From Lethocerus indicus (taxonomy: Eukaryota; Arthropoda; Insecta; Hemiptera; Belostomatidae): a DNA stretch of 64,000 bases. The notes under the pieces are model-generated. The model saw only the letters and a program-made list of their open reading frames with translations. It made no database searches and was not told the DNA's origin. The translations under genes were made by a program, and so were the position numbers. Positions 8,104 to 19,600 of this stretch are shown in pieces (position 1 is the stretch's first letter; each line of letters opens with the position of its first letter). The stretch lies in contig JACDQD010000105.1 in NCBI GenBank assembly GCA_019843655.1, positions 992,001-1,056,000 on the forward strand, written 5' to 3'.

Positions 8104-10830
8104 CAGACAGAAAGATAATGTCACTTTTATGCTTTATACGTGTCATTTCCCGGAGAAATGAAAAACCATTCTGTGTCAGAAACAAAGAAATAACTAACTC
8201 TGTGTTCAATAAGAATTTAAATTATACAAATAATGAAATAAATACCATTGTAAATGGTGAGAACTTGTATAAATGTTTATGAAACATTTTCAGTTGCAAT
8301 ATGTACAAAGAGTTTATTATCAACCCCAAAACTACAGTAGAATCTCAATAATTAATTGTTCTCTGTACCTTATTACACCTTCATACTAGTTTAAGAGCAG
8401 TGTTTTTGTGGATGCATGCTGTCTCATAATTACATGGTTCAGGTCATATTTAACAACTAAGTTGTAAAATCAGAAGAATTTTATATTATCTAAACAAAAC
8501 AATAACATAATTATTCTACCCTCACTAGAAACCTTTACTAAACCTAGGAATTAAAAAATACAAACAAGAAAATAACATTTCTTGAAATTTCTTTTGTGCA
8601 CTCCTCATTTTTCACAACAAATTATGAAGGTTCTACTGCAGTTCATTATAATTCCAATAAGAGAATAATATAATACGATAGTAATTAATAACAAAACCAT
8701 CACATTCTTTTAAATAGCTTATGTTTAAACTATGTAGTATATAGGATATACATGCACTATGTACATATTATGTAGTTATGCACTTTGGTCTTGCTCCGAC
8801 AATTATTTTATTACATAATAATTAACACAGATTATTTTATATATTACAAAAATATAGACCTATATTACACATAATTGTTTATAAATATTCTCTTCAAGTA
8901 TGCAAACGCCTTGTGACATAAAGGTCATAAGGTCATATGCATTAGCATAAAGTTTCTCATTGCTCTTTAATGGAAACAGAAAATAAAAACAACCACTCAA
9001 ATTTAAACAATAAAACACAAATATTGTGTTCAAGTCAGCCTGAATTAAAAACAAAAAAGACGCACACACTGAATTCAATCAAGTTGTTTATGAAGAATGA
9101 GCACAAGAACACAATGTGTCAACTGTTCATTTGTACAAAATTTAAATTTACAAACTGCAAATTCCTGTCAATACAATGGAAAATTATCAAATGAAAGTCC
9201 TCTTGGAGTGGTTACTGTGGATACAAATGTATGTTCCAAAGCAACATTCCTTACACAGAAAACATCTAATGGAAGGGTAAGGGTATGATTCACAGAACAA
9301 CAACACCACATATAATAATAATAATACTAATTTTTTTTTTAATTTTGTTCTACTATCTACTAAAAGTTCAAGAAACTTTGAATTCAGAATAAATAAAATA
9401 AAATGCATCCAGTAATATACTTAGGAAAAATTGAACTAAAATGATCAACATTCTTTCTATTCTTTCAGCATAGCCAATAAAAATTAGGAGATGTATAAGC
9501 AGTGTAATTTATGAGGGTTTTGGTTTACAGTTAACTTACGTTCATGTTATGTTAACCTATGTCTAAACTGTTCAAGGGAATTATGAATTCTGTTCAGTGG
9601 AATTTAGGAAAGGAATTTCAATTGTTTTAATACACACAATACCCAATTAATATTTCTTGGAATATTTGTCCAGAATATTTATCCTGCTGCACAGCCAAAA
9701 CAGATTCAATAATGTATATTATAATTTATGTCGTCAGGTTCATATAAAATTGTCAATTTCAGAATAAGTCCGATGGAAGGGCTCAGTCTGTAATATCGTA
9801 AAAAGAAATTCATTAGAGAACTTTCAGAAATTTGTAAAATGATTTCATTGCTTGCAGATATTTAACATCCAGCTGTAATATGATCCCCAGAAATTGACTC
9901 TTGCTTCTGCCCCCAAATTAAAGAAATGTAAGTCATACAAGAGAAATAAAAAAATGTGAGGTTTTTCATTGAAAACTGAAGTGTCACAGCATTGTTTCAA
10001 AAGTTTACCACTAATTCAAAAATGTTTGTGACCATGACAAAAGGTGAAGAGAAAGACAGGGTAATTAAAATTATAGATTACTGTAATACAGGGTCCTGAG
10101 TACAGAGAATACTGTGCATAATATTTTCTTTCTGTAGATCATATATTATATTAAAACAGGTCAAACAAAGACAAACACGAGAAAAGAAACTTATATTCAA
10201 ATGATTGTAGTATGAGCAACTGTGGAAAACCTCCTTCAAGATCACAGGAAAAACAAAGGTGTGTTACTGGCATTTGTTAACTATTCGAAATATAATCAGA
10301 GAGATTATATAGAAAGGCAGTTAGCGTGACAGATAGTTTGCAGTAGAATATCCAAGAAGGGAATATTACACTGCAGGAATAAATAATAATTCTTCTTTCT
10401 GCTCTATGTCTAAGAAGATGGAATTTTTGGTTTCACATATTAAAGGGGATTATTTCAAACCAAGAGGGAATTTAATTAAACCAGGATTATATTAACAAAA
10501 CAAAACTGGACTGGTGCCATTTCATGTAGGGCATGTAACGCCTTATATAATAAACGGGAAAAATAATATTAGATAACGCGAATCGGGCATCAAAGCTGTA
10601 GGTTGAATGCGGCTGACGGTCTTCAGGAGAGATATCTTCGGCCAGCCATGTCAATTAATAGTTTCTGGATGTCGGCCTGACGGGGCTGCGGATTAAACGG
10701 TAATATTTTCGGACGGGGTGGAGAATGAAATATTTCCGATTGTCGCATTTTCAGCCGGTAGAGAAGAGAGGAGTGAGGAGGAGAGAGTTAGAGGAGAAAA
10801 GGAATAGATTGGGTCGGTGGGGTCTTAGGG
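8104..10830. other. Intergenic DNA and Tpst 3' UTR
   Basis: No coding exon is supported. The part adjoining 10831 must be the Tpst 3' UTR (- strand); 10700-10830 is GA-rich. The polyadenylation site is not fixed. Candidate - strand signals are AATAAA at 8313-8318 and 8806-8811 and ATTAAA near 10471. Nothing else is recognised. Confidence 0.5.
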
Positions 10831-11140
10831 TCACGCCGGGGTGGCCGGTGGGTCATCGTCCTGGGGCTGGGGCGGGGGCTGAGGGGGCGGCATGAGCAGC
10901 CTGAGGGCCTTCTCCTCCCAGAGGTGGGCCTGCTGGCGCACCCTCCGCGTGTTGTCGGCGACCAGGGTGTCCGGGGAGCCGTAGTTGGGCGGGTTGGCGC
11001 TCGGGTCGTAGCCCAGCCTGGCCAGCATCGGCGCCAGACTACCCATGTCCCGCACAACGTCCTCCGGCATCTCACCCACCCACTTGCTCAGCGCCTCCAC
11101 GTTCACCGGCTTTATCACCTGGTCCGACGATCTTTCCACC
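10831..11140 (-). CDS. Tpst: Tpst exon 7: C-terminal domain and stop
   Basis: 310 bp from acceptor gatggctag to TGA at 10833-10831. Encodes [20 protein letters not shown], then [18 protein letters not shown], conserved to the end of the fold. Then comes a lineage-specific proline/glutamine/aspartate tail ([16 protein letters not shown]). [13 protein letters not shown] is a PAPS- and dimer-associated family motif. The exon is GC-rich relative to its AT-rich neighbours. Overlapping frames on both strands here are shadows. Confidence 0.96.
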
Positions 11141-14100
11141 CTAGCCATCACACACAAGTATAGTTTTTAGTATTACAACATCCTAAGGCTAGAGTAGCCA
11201 CCAGATTAGAAATACTTCATTTTTCTCTAATTACAGGAAACCCCCCGATTAGCGTGTTTATTCGATCCTTAAAATATACCACGTAACTCACAACCGCACT
11301 GATCACACCTAATAAGGGATGAAAATAATTATGATGAACCGGAAAAACCTTTAAAAAAAACTTTAAAAAACTCGGGCATTCGGAATAAAAGGGGCGATTG
11401 AAACTTTATTTTTGGTAGAAAACTTTTCCGATTTCAATTGAGATCAGCAGAACTGTCAGAAGGCTTAAGGTTCTGTGTTGACTCTCCAATAATTACAAAG
11501 GTTTGCGCCGTTAAAATAAGGCGCACTGAGCAAAACTAATGCCGCGCGATATCGAACATTTGAGGCCCATTAATTAGAATCGCATTTGACAAAACCGCAC
11601 TAACAAGGATTTCCTATATGCACACAATATCTTGAGACATTTTTGAAGAAAAACGAATTATATTGGTACTGACTTTGAGAGGGAGACGCCCCCGGGCTTA
11701 TTGATGTGGTCCTCGTGGTGGAGGACCGCGTCGTTCCAGGGTATCTCCAGGAACTCGAGTATCCTGGCCAGCCAAGTGGCAGGGTGCAGCACCAGCTGCT
11801 CGTAGTAGACGATCATGCACCTGGCGGACGATCGTTTATAATTTAACTTATTTACTCGTAAATGGCGCAGGTAAATACACGCAAAGAAACAACGTATCGA
11901 ATGAAAAAATATGAGAGGACGGTTGAGAAGGACAGAGTACCTGGAGCGGCCGACCCCGACGCACTTGTCGTACATGACGGTGATGGCTTCGTTCCACTTG
12001 GTCATGCACTGCCGGTAGCTAGACAAGTCGAAACCCGTTATCGTAACCTGTACACACATAAAAAAGAGACTCAGCTTATATTTTCAATGAGAAACCCGTA
12101 TACTCGCACAACCTCGAAGAATTGAGCTATTTTCTACCATTAGTACCTTATAAAAGTTAATTTTTAAAATTTCCCTCACTATTCTCCAACTCGTCGAATC
12201 CAATCAGTGCAGACAGGATATAGTTCCATCGTTTCCAGAGGATATCGTTTTAAACAAGCATTTGTTGGAGTAGTTGTTGTGGTCTGTTAATAAAAAAGTG
12301 TAGAGACGATGATGGGGCCTACCTTTCTTGATATGATGGAGTGTACAGTGGCTCTTCCGTCCCTGACCATAAATATGAATTTCGAGTTTGGGAAGAGTGT
12401 AGAGAGGTAGTCAGCGCCCTTGAGGGTCAGCGGGTCCTTGTTGCAGAGCCGCTGGGCGGGCTCACCGTGCAGCGCTATCACCTCAAGGCAAAATGCCGCT
12501 ATCGCTGCGTCTATCACCTGCAATCAATCATCATATATACATACTGTTTCTCATAGTGTTGCTTAAAAACGCGCTACTAATACACTACAGGCTAGGCTAA
12601 GCACTTTATCGAACCGAGCGTGCTGCCTCGATCTAAACCCAGGCTATATCTATTTATTAACCTAAGAACCGAAGAATAGTTTATTTTAGAAGTTTTTCTG
12701 CTTACTACTATGGCGAGAAGCCGGAACTGGCCTAGTTCAGGACCAAATAGGCGAGTGCTGATTGAAAAAAGCAACGGTGATGACACTACATAAACGTCAA
12801 ATATTACGTACTTACAGACTGCAAACTTGGAGAAGCATTATATTGGTCATAATCATACGGCTTACAAAATACAAAACCTGGTTTCAGACAACATTTACGA
12901 AATTATAAAACGAGCTTTGACGATATTTCACTTCCAAATAAATGACAGGAAACCTACCTAGTATTGTGTATTTACGATCATACACGTTTTCCTGCCGATC
13001 CAAAATGTATTGAAAAAAGTTTCGTTTTTGGAATTTAGTTTATCGGTGCAAGTTCAGCTAATGAACATTAGTTAAGTACATTTCCGCACCACACTCAGGG
13101 GGCGCTAGTTTATCGGTGCAAGTGGACCCTACGAACTTTAGTTAAGTACATTTCCGTACCACACTCAGGGGGCGCTAGTGGACCCAACGAACTTTAGTTA
13201 AGTACATTTCCGCACCACACTCAGGGGGCGCTAGTTTATCGGTGCAAGTGGACCCAACGAACTTTAGTTAAGTACATTTCCGCACCACACTCAGGGGGCG
13301 CTAGTTTATCGGTGCAAGTGGACCCAACGAACTTTAGTTAAGTACATTTCCGTACCACACTCAGGGGGCGCTAGTGGACCCAACGAACTTTAGTTAAGTA
13401 CATTTCCGCACCACTCTCAGGGGGCGCTAGTTTATCGGTGCAAGTGGACCCAACGAACTTTAGTTAAGTACATTTCCGCACCACACTTAGGGGCGCTAGC
13501 GGAGCACTTTAGTTAAGTACATTTCCGCACACTCAGGGCCTAGTTATTACCGACCCAACGAACTTTAGTTAAGTACATTTCCGCACCACTCAGCAGCTAG
13601 GGGCGCTAGTTTATTGGTGCAAGTGGACCCAACGAACTTTAGTTAAGTACATTTCCGCACCACACTCAGGGGGCGCTAGTTTATCGGTGCAAGTGGACCC
13701 AACGAACTTTAGTTAAGTACATTTCCGCACCACACTCAGGGGCGCTAGTTTATCGGTGCAAGTGGACCCAACGAACTTTAGTTAAGTACACTTCCGCAAC
13801 ACTCTCAGCTGGGCGCTAGTTTCACAAAAATCGTTCGTTTTTTTAGCGCCCCCCTAAGGGTGGTGCGGAAATAATAAAGTTCGTTGGGTCCACTTGCACC
13901 GATTAACTTGATTACTGAAAATAAACTTTTCTCAATTAATTTTGGATCAACAGGAAAGCGTTTGTGTGATTGTCAATACGCAATACCAGATAGGTTTCCT
14001 GTCATATATTTGGAAATCAGAACCTAATAGTTGTGACCAGTTGTGTGATCAAATATATATTTGACCGATAATCCAACAAAGACGATAGGCCAATTAACAA

Positions 14101-16656
14101 AATCCTTCCCAACCCAAAGAAGGCAAACAACATCCCCCAAAGCACAATAACAAGACATATATACTGAAGATGGCGAGCAGCCGAAACCGGTCTAACAAAA
14201 GACCAAACCAGCGAGAAGAGAGAGAAGAAACATATGAAATGTACGTGTTGGAATACACCCCACGCAAACCACAAAAGAGATATTCTAAAAATAGAGACTT
14301 TAAAATAAATTGGGTATTAAACGATATCCTCTGATAGGGGTGTTCGAAAAACCAGTTGTTCGGCGACTCCGGAGAACACTGAAAGGTATTCCGGACGCTT
14401 AACTGGATTTCCGTGAATTTCCGAGATAGGGAAAACGAAGGTTCGGAAACACCGGGAGATGTACGGAGGCCGCTGTAAAGGAGGCCCGCTTTTACGCTGA
14501 AACTTTCCCCGTGTGCGGGGGTGGCAAAAAAAATATGGACGAAAGTTGTCGCTGACAAAATCAATAGGCCCCACTACATAACCGAACCATCTTCCGTTTA
14601 AAACTTGGCAGATTTTGCCCTGGAATTTAGCGTTATATCCGGCTCAAAGAAAAGCCACCGACGGGAAGGGAATGTATTGAAGGCGTTGGAATAGTTGGGC
14701 ATTTGTTGATGCTCTTGTTGAGGGAAGAGAGGAGGAGAGAGAGATAAGGAGAGCTCGTTCGGTGCATAGGACGTAGCTCCGTGTTCCCGTTAGGAAAACA
14801 GTAATTGAAATTATCTGGTGTAACGCCGATACCGGAGATAAATTTGTTCTAGGATACCTCGCTGTTCACTCCGGCTTCGTTTAGCCTCATACTTTCTTTT
14901 TTCGATTTCACCCAATGAGATCTCATCTGCAGTATCCGGGGTATCACTCTCGTTTCTTGGCCACACCTGTAACCGGCAAATGGACTAACTTAAGTAGCAT
15001 GGAGTTACAAATAAGGCTCATAATAAACAATAACACAACATATATTTACATATATTTCTTGTTCAACTGTGATTTCTTCTAAAGCAATTATTGCATAGCA
15101 TTTTTTCCCACAAGCGTGTGTTCAATACGATTTAAATAGTTCGAGCAAGAATTATATACTTGTATTTAAAGTATATAAGTGGTCAATACAAGAAAAGCTA
15201 TAGTAATCGGAAAACTACCAGAATTGTGAATTGCGGGATGTAAGGGACTACGGCCAGTTTACTTAAAATTTCACAATAGTTTAATTATTGGAACTATCAA
15301 ATATTTTTTGACGCTATAGAATGGCCTAAACCAGTAGGTTGGGTGTGCATCTTCCCGGACTAGGCATACGAACAGACATACTAATTAGTTACGCAAAATA
15401 CGAATTTTGTTTTACAGCGACAAAGATACATACGTCATTGTTTCCTCCCTTTGTTTCTAGTTCAATAAAGTACGATATAAATAAATTTAATCCGTCTGAA
15501 ACTAGACTAAATGTCGATTACCTGACGTCCGGATGGGCGTCGAGCATGGCCCGCATCAGGGTCGTACCCGACCGGGGGACGCCCCCGATGAAGATCAACG
15601 GCATCATCCTGTCATAGTGGTACACTTTGTTATCCTTTCCGACTACATATTTCTGAAAAACAGAATAACAACGCTCAACATTAAGCGTACACATAAAAAA
15701 ATATACAATTTGATGAAATGGAGAAAGTAGGGTTATTCTTTTCAATGGGTTAAATACTTTCATATTTTGTTATCAAATACGTTTACCATTGGGCGGGTTA
15801 ATAATAACACAATCGCTTCATATACAAAAGCATTCATGAGAAAAGTATTTTGTAATCAATGGGACAACGAAGTATCGAAATTATGCTATTATCGAGCGTC
15901 TATTCAAAAATCCAATTAAAACTTTTCAGGTAAACTAATAATGCTGTGATTTGATCACGCCGCGATTGTTGTTTAGCGCGAGTTGCAGGAGCTCGTTTGC
16001 TTCAAATTATCGTTCGCTTGTTTAATATAACAAATATTAATTTTCAATTTTTCATTAATAAAATTAATAATAGTACAAGGTCGAGGAAAGTTTTGATTGA
16101 ATGTGTTCAATAAATGATTATCGGGGGGTGGAGTTTGGAGTTTGTAGTAGCCAACTCTTTGATATTTGATATGTCTATGTTAATGGTGCTTTATATTGCA
16201 AGGGGAATAGAATTATTATATTATAGAATAGAATTCTGTAGAAAAAAAATTGTTTTACAGACGGCCAACAAACATTTACACTGCATACAACCAAACGGCA
16301 CATTGATGACAGTGAAATTTGAATGAGAAGGTTTGAGGTATAACTTCAAATTAGACTTATCAATTTTGATATATTTATTATCTCATAATAGAGTTGTATC
16401 TAAAAAGGAAACTGTGCTGTGAGAAAATACACTGGTGAGATTGTTGGGCATGTTGGCCAGACAATAGTTCTCAGTTTATACTGGCTAGACACTTTCATAG
16501 TTGATGACTTACCTCTTTGGGTAGCATGAGAGGTCCGTTGTTGTAAACGCCGCAGATCTGTATCTTGTAGGTGACTAACAGGAAGACTGATAAAGCGGCC
16601 ACGACCACTAACCACCTCCGCCCACCTCTGCTCATCCTGCTTGCTTCATGCTTCAC
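10831..16656 (-). CDS. Tpst: Tyrosylprotein sulfotransferase, complete coding set, 7 coding exons
   Basis: Gene-level entry. The enzyme transfers sulfate from PAPS to tyrosines of secreted and membrane proteins in the trans-Golgi. Joining 16635-16513, 15652-15522, 14966-14858, 12517-12323, 12047-11941, 11820-11674 and 11140-10831 gives 1122 nt, that is 373 residues plus TGA, close to the usual 370-380. All junctions are GT-AG and in phase. Order: short basic N-terminus, type II anchor (about residues 8-23), 5' PAPS loop GGVPRSGTT (64-72), [10 protein letters not shown] with catalytic-base Glu89, LCNKDP with Lys148, 3' phosphate motif [11 protein letters not shown] (171-181), and [13 protein letters not shown] (272-284). 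Cysteines at 86, 146, 215 and 223 fit the two family disulfides. A 5' UTR intron is implied because the first coding exon begins at a splice acceptor. Confidence 0.97.
11674..11820 (-). CDS. Tpst: Tpst exon 6
   Basis: 147 bp, separated from exon 5 by a 120-bp intron. Acceptor ccgccag; donor is gtcagt after TCAAA. Encodes [13 protein letters not shown], then [16 protein letters not shown] and NKPGGVSLS. These are the substrate-side helix and loop residues conserved across Tpst. The exact donor was picked because it alone restores the SLSKVERS junction in phase. Confidence 0.95.
11941..12047 (-). CDS. Tpst: Tpst exon 5
   Basis: 107 bp between acceptor gtgtacag and donor gtactc. Encodes [20 protein letters not shown] and [15 protein letters not shown], very close to the insect Tpst pattern. 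The Cys of YDKC probably pairs with the Cys at the start of exon 6. Ends with two bases of the next Arg codon. Confidence 0.96.
12323..12517 (-). CDS. Tpst: Tpst exon 4: core fold and 3'-phosphate motif
   Basis: 195 bp, 65 codons, phase 0 at both ends, acceptor ttgcag and donor gtaggc. Encodes [35 protein letters not shown] and [27 protein letters not shown] is the 3'-phosphate PAPS-binding segment; the Lys of LCNKDP lies near the sulfate in known Tpst structures. Confidence 0.97.
12518..12924 (-). other. Tpst intron 3, unique part
   Basis: Intron sequence between exon 4 and the inserted element; no coding or structured feature seen. Confidence 0.6.
12925..14265. mobile_element. Composite minisatellite/foldback element, copy 2, inside Tpst intron 3
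   Basis: Inverted in orientation relative to the copy at 6536-8090. Left inner terminus TTCCAAATAAATGACAGGAAACC (from 12934) is matched, inverted, by GGTTTCCTGTCATATATTTGGAA at 13995-14015. These inner terminal inverted repeats extend roughly 90 bp with mismatches. Beyond the right terminus lies one outer arm (about 14015-14265) with TAGTTGTGACCAG, TGTGATCAAATATATATTTGA and ACTGAAGATGGCGAGCAGCC. No outer arm is seen on the left. No transposase is present; open frames in the arm region are not genes. Confidence 0.8.
13035..13870 (+). repeat. Roughly 55-70-bp minisatellite in Tpst intron 3, CTCF-like half core
   Basis: About twelve direct units (CAACGAACTTTAGTTAAGTA, CATTTCCGCACCACACT, CAGGGGGCGCTAG, TTTATCGGTGCAAGTGGACC), some with the last block deleted, plus one inverted unit at the right end (about 13843-13875). 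The units near 13490-13600 are decayed. It is the reverse complement family of 7097-7752, with looser unit spacing and no clear dimer alternation. Confidence 0.92.
14266..14857 (-). other. Rest of Tpst intron 3
   Basis: No additional exon is needed here because exons 3 and 4 join in phase. Open frames of 85-156 codons overlapping this part lack family similarity and run into repeat DNA. Confidence 0.6.
14858..14966 (-). CDS. Tpst: Tpst exon 3: catalytic glutamate exon
   Basis: A 109-bp exon found by requiring continuity between exons 2 and 4. Acceptor gttacag and donor gtatcc flank a frame reading [13 protein letters not shown], then [15 protein letters not shown], then [18 protein letters not shown] is characteristic of Tpst and includes the Glu that acts as catalytic base. 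The exon finishes the split Arg codon and ends in phase 0, joining VIDAAI in exon 4. Confidence 0.97.
14967..15521 (-). other. Tpst intron 2
   Basis: 555-bp intron, AT-rich, no feature seen. Confidence 0.8.
15522..15652 (-). CDS. Tpst: Tpst exon 2: stem and 5'-PAPS binding loop
   Basis: 131 bp between acceptor gtttttcag and donor gtaatc. Encodes [15 protein letters not shown], then [15 protein letters not shown], then [19 protein letters not shown] is the sulfotransferase P-loop equivalent that holds the PAPS 5' phosphosulfate (Arg68 by my count). It ends two bases into an Arg codon. Confidence 0.97.
15653..16512 (-). other. Tpst intron 1 of the coding part
   Basis: 860-bp intron, AT-rich. 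A CAG-gtaaac juxtaposition at about 15925 on the opposite strand is not relevant to this gene. Confidence 0.8.
16513..16656 (-). CDS. Tpst: Tpst first coding exon: 5' UTR tail, start codon and membrane anchor
   Basis: Exon from acceptor ttgcag (ends 16657) to donor gtaagt (from 16512). The chosen ATG is 16635-16633 and gives [20 protein letters not shown] followed by VTYKIQI. This is a short arginine-rich cytosolic tail and one hydrophobic span, the expected type II Golgi anchor. The frame is open to the exon start (seven codons, no upstream in-frame ATG in this exon), so an earlier start in a preceding exon is possible but unneeded. An out-of-frame ATG at 16649 opens a five-codon upstream ORF whose stop overlaps the start. 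Ends PKE in phase 0. Confidence 0.9.
16632..16649 (-). promoter_or_regulatory. Five-codon upstream ORF overlapping the Tpst start codon
   Basis: On the - strand an ATG at 16649 reads MKQAG then TGA at 16634-16632. The stop overlaps the main ATG as ATGA (16635-16632). Such overlap can lower translation or permit termination-reinitiation. Whether it is used depends on where transcription starts, which is not visible here. Confidence 0.6.
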
Positions 16657-19600
16657 CTGCAACATCAAAACCTCTATTAATTAATGTTTGTCTCTTTGTT
16701 GTACCTTTTTCGAAGAATAGCCGTTGAAAATAATTGCGGAATTTGTAGTTTTTATTTAACGACGGTCAATCGGATTTTTGAAATTTCAACAGTAGAGAAT
16801 ACATATATTTAAATGTTAAATCGTACGTAATACCCGCTGACTGTATTTCAAACACTATTAATCAAACTACTATCCCCGGTACTAAGTCCAAAATAAACCG
16901 ACAGGTACGGAAAATTAAAAAAAACAACACAATAATAGCAACTGATAATAGACGAGGCGGAAACTGCGGCCGCCATTTATCAAACGAGCGTTGGCTAAAT
17001 CCGCAGGGCAGGTACACAATGGCGGACGAGAGCGGACAAAAAGAAACCGTCAAATTTTCACAAAATGAAAACCGAAATTTACGACCCCGTGTTTACGCCA
17101 CCGTATACGTCGGACAGCCGCGACGCTATTAAATAATGTGGCCGCTCGTCGAGTCGGTCACGCCGTCCGGCATCGAGAAAAATCGGTCGGTCCCACCGGA
17201 CTATAGTTCGGAGTCGAATAAACGAGCGGGGAGAAAAGCGTAGTTCAGTTTTGAGGTGGCCAAATTAAAAAAATGGGCCCGGATACGTGCCGGGGAGGCA
17301 TCAAAATTTCACAATAAAAGGGCCACAGTACAGGGCGGCAGAAACGGAGAACATTATAATTTAAAGAAAACGCGACTCGACAATACTCGAGGCTTTACCG
17401 GAGGGAGCGCAGACAACGGACCGCACCTCGGGCCCCGCTATTTTCCCCTTTCCGCGTCTTAACAATTTATTCATTTCAAACGTTGCTTTGTCACTGACCG
17501 GTGCGCGATAAATAAATAAAGTTGAAGCATCTCGAGCAGAAAAACATTTGTACCTCGCAACAATACACGATCAGCCGTCTCTCGTTAACGATGTTCGATT
17601 CGAATGCCCCGACTCGATATACGAAAAAAGTATCCAACGAGGGATTAAATGAAACGCGCATTTGAAAAGCCGTTTCATTCGTATTTAATTATAGATATGA
17701 ACGGGCGGTTCTTTATATTGAAAATTTAATCTCCGAAACTGTAAGGGTCTACATCGGGATGTAATCAGGTGTGAGGTTAAGTTGGCGGGGGCCGGGAAAA
17801 CGTTTCGCGTGGACCGGCGGTTAATTTGCATTCATAATGGGCTAAATGTGTGTAGGCGGGGGTAAATGGGCGGGAGTGACAGCTCCAGGTACAAGGAAAT
17901 GCACTGAGGCCGTTAATGCAACTGCCTGCAATTGAGAGCCCAGTTAGGACAAAGCCACACAGAGACTGGATCAACTGGTTATTAGTATTTGGTATGTGCC
18001 AGTGGTAGATTCTGCCGGCTGCAGGACCCCCCCCCCTGATCCCTATATAACTGAAGGCTAATTGCCACGCACGCCGATTGTAACTGTAACTGCTGTAAGA
18101 CACACACGTGTAATAGTGCACCACTTGAGGTAAACTACTTTAAAGTGGATTGGTAGCTCGCTTCGGAATTAACTCTTCTAATAGCTTATGCGGTCTGAAA
18201 ATGTGGGTCGTATTTTTGTTAAATACATATTTAATATTCCAACGTATTTTTTTCAAATTTCCTCAATATTTCGTCAATAGGAAATCTGTTGAATTTTATA
18301 AGAATTCATAAAGATGATTCGTTTCATATAGACTAATAGCTCCAATAGTCCGTAAGTATAATTTATTTGTTCTCTAAGTACTGACGCGATAAGCATGCTG
18401 TGTACATTAAGCTCGATACAAACTGCCATAACAAACTTATCACTTAACCTAACTTAGCATAGACACACAACTCAATAGTTCAAAACCTACGGCTCTAGCC
18501 ACTGAGCAGTCCGACCCCCAATATATAACTCTATATGGAAAATAACATAGTTTTATGATCCCATATTCGGGTATATTGAGATTTAAGAAGTGTGGAGGGA
18601 TAAGAGGGAGAGAACACAATGTCGAGGAAAGGGAAGTAACCGGCGCATTTTAAGTTACCGTCCAGGTAGATACGAATGTTCGCCTGCCGCGTTTATATTT
18701 TCTCGTTTTCGAAAAAAACGTTCCGGCGATATTAAGCTCACATAATACATAATGTATTATACATTACTCGGGCTTCTAGCGATAATACAGCGGGTACCTC
18801 CCCGGCGGGGACATTCGCAAATAGCCCGCCCGCCTAATGCGCCCTCCCTCCCTCCACCACCCCTCGGCCGACAAAACTTCTCAGAAAAAAAACCTTCTAC
18901 GATAAGTCGGATAAGCACAGTTGCAAAGTGCTCAGCGACCCCTGGCTCACAATCCACGAAACCGCCAGTTTCAATTTTCAGACAGGAAAAGTTTGCAGCC
19001 GTTACCAGTATAGTAAAAAGTTTATAGGCAATGTTATTCAATTTTACTTTTTTCAGTTTCCTATTATAATGTATAAGGAATGTGTAGTTTAAAAATTCCG
19101 GACCAGTCGAATATATATTTTTTTACAATCAAGAACCAGACATTTGTACCGGGAGAAGGAGACGCTAACTGAATTATGCGGAGGTCCCAAAGTGCCGCCA
19201 TTAGGCAGTTTCCGAGTTACAAATTCAGCACAAACAGGCACGCACTCGCTCACCAAAAGCGCGCAATGTTTGTCCCATTGCATAAACATTTTAATAGGTC
19301 CCCGGGAAGGGACACATAACATTTTATGGCCAGGAGGCGGCCCACACATACGGCGCGCCTTCCATTTTTGAACGGCCTCAACTTTGCTAAATTTCAACAG
19401 AACCATTACTAACGAACATGCCCTCGGTAATTAGACACGCATATATACAGAGTGCGACCGAAGATCGTGAGAAGTCGAAACCAATGTTGCGTAAAACAAA
19501 ACCAGCGATCTTGATAATAATGATCTTCCAAACCCTCGTGGGCCACCTGACGAGTGCTTCAAATTATGTCAAAACGTTCAACAAGAATTTCAAATAGTCA

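Noticed and set aside
7838..8209. 123-codon open frame on the - strand
   Set aside because: It spans the inverted arm of the foldback element and unique flank, has no domain, and its translation is simply the repeat read through.
10924..11163. + strand open frame over Tpst exon 7
   Set aside because: Antisense shadow of the GC-rich terminal Tpst exon.
14094..14564. 156-codon open frame on the - strand
   Set aside because: Overlaps the outer arm of copy 2 and a Tpst intron; exons 3 and 4 join in phase without it and no family similarity is visible.
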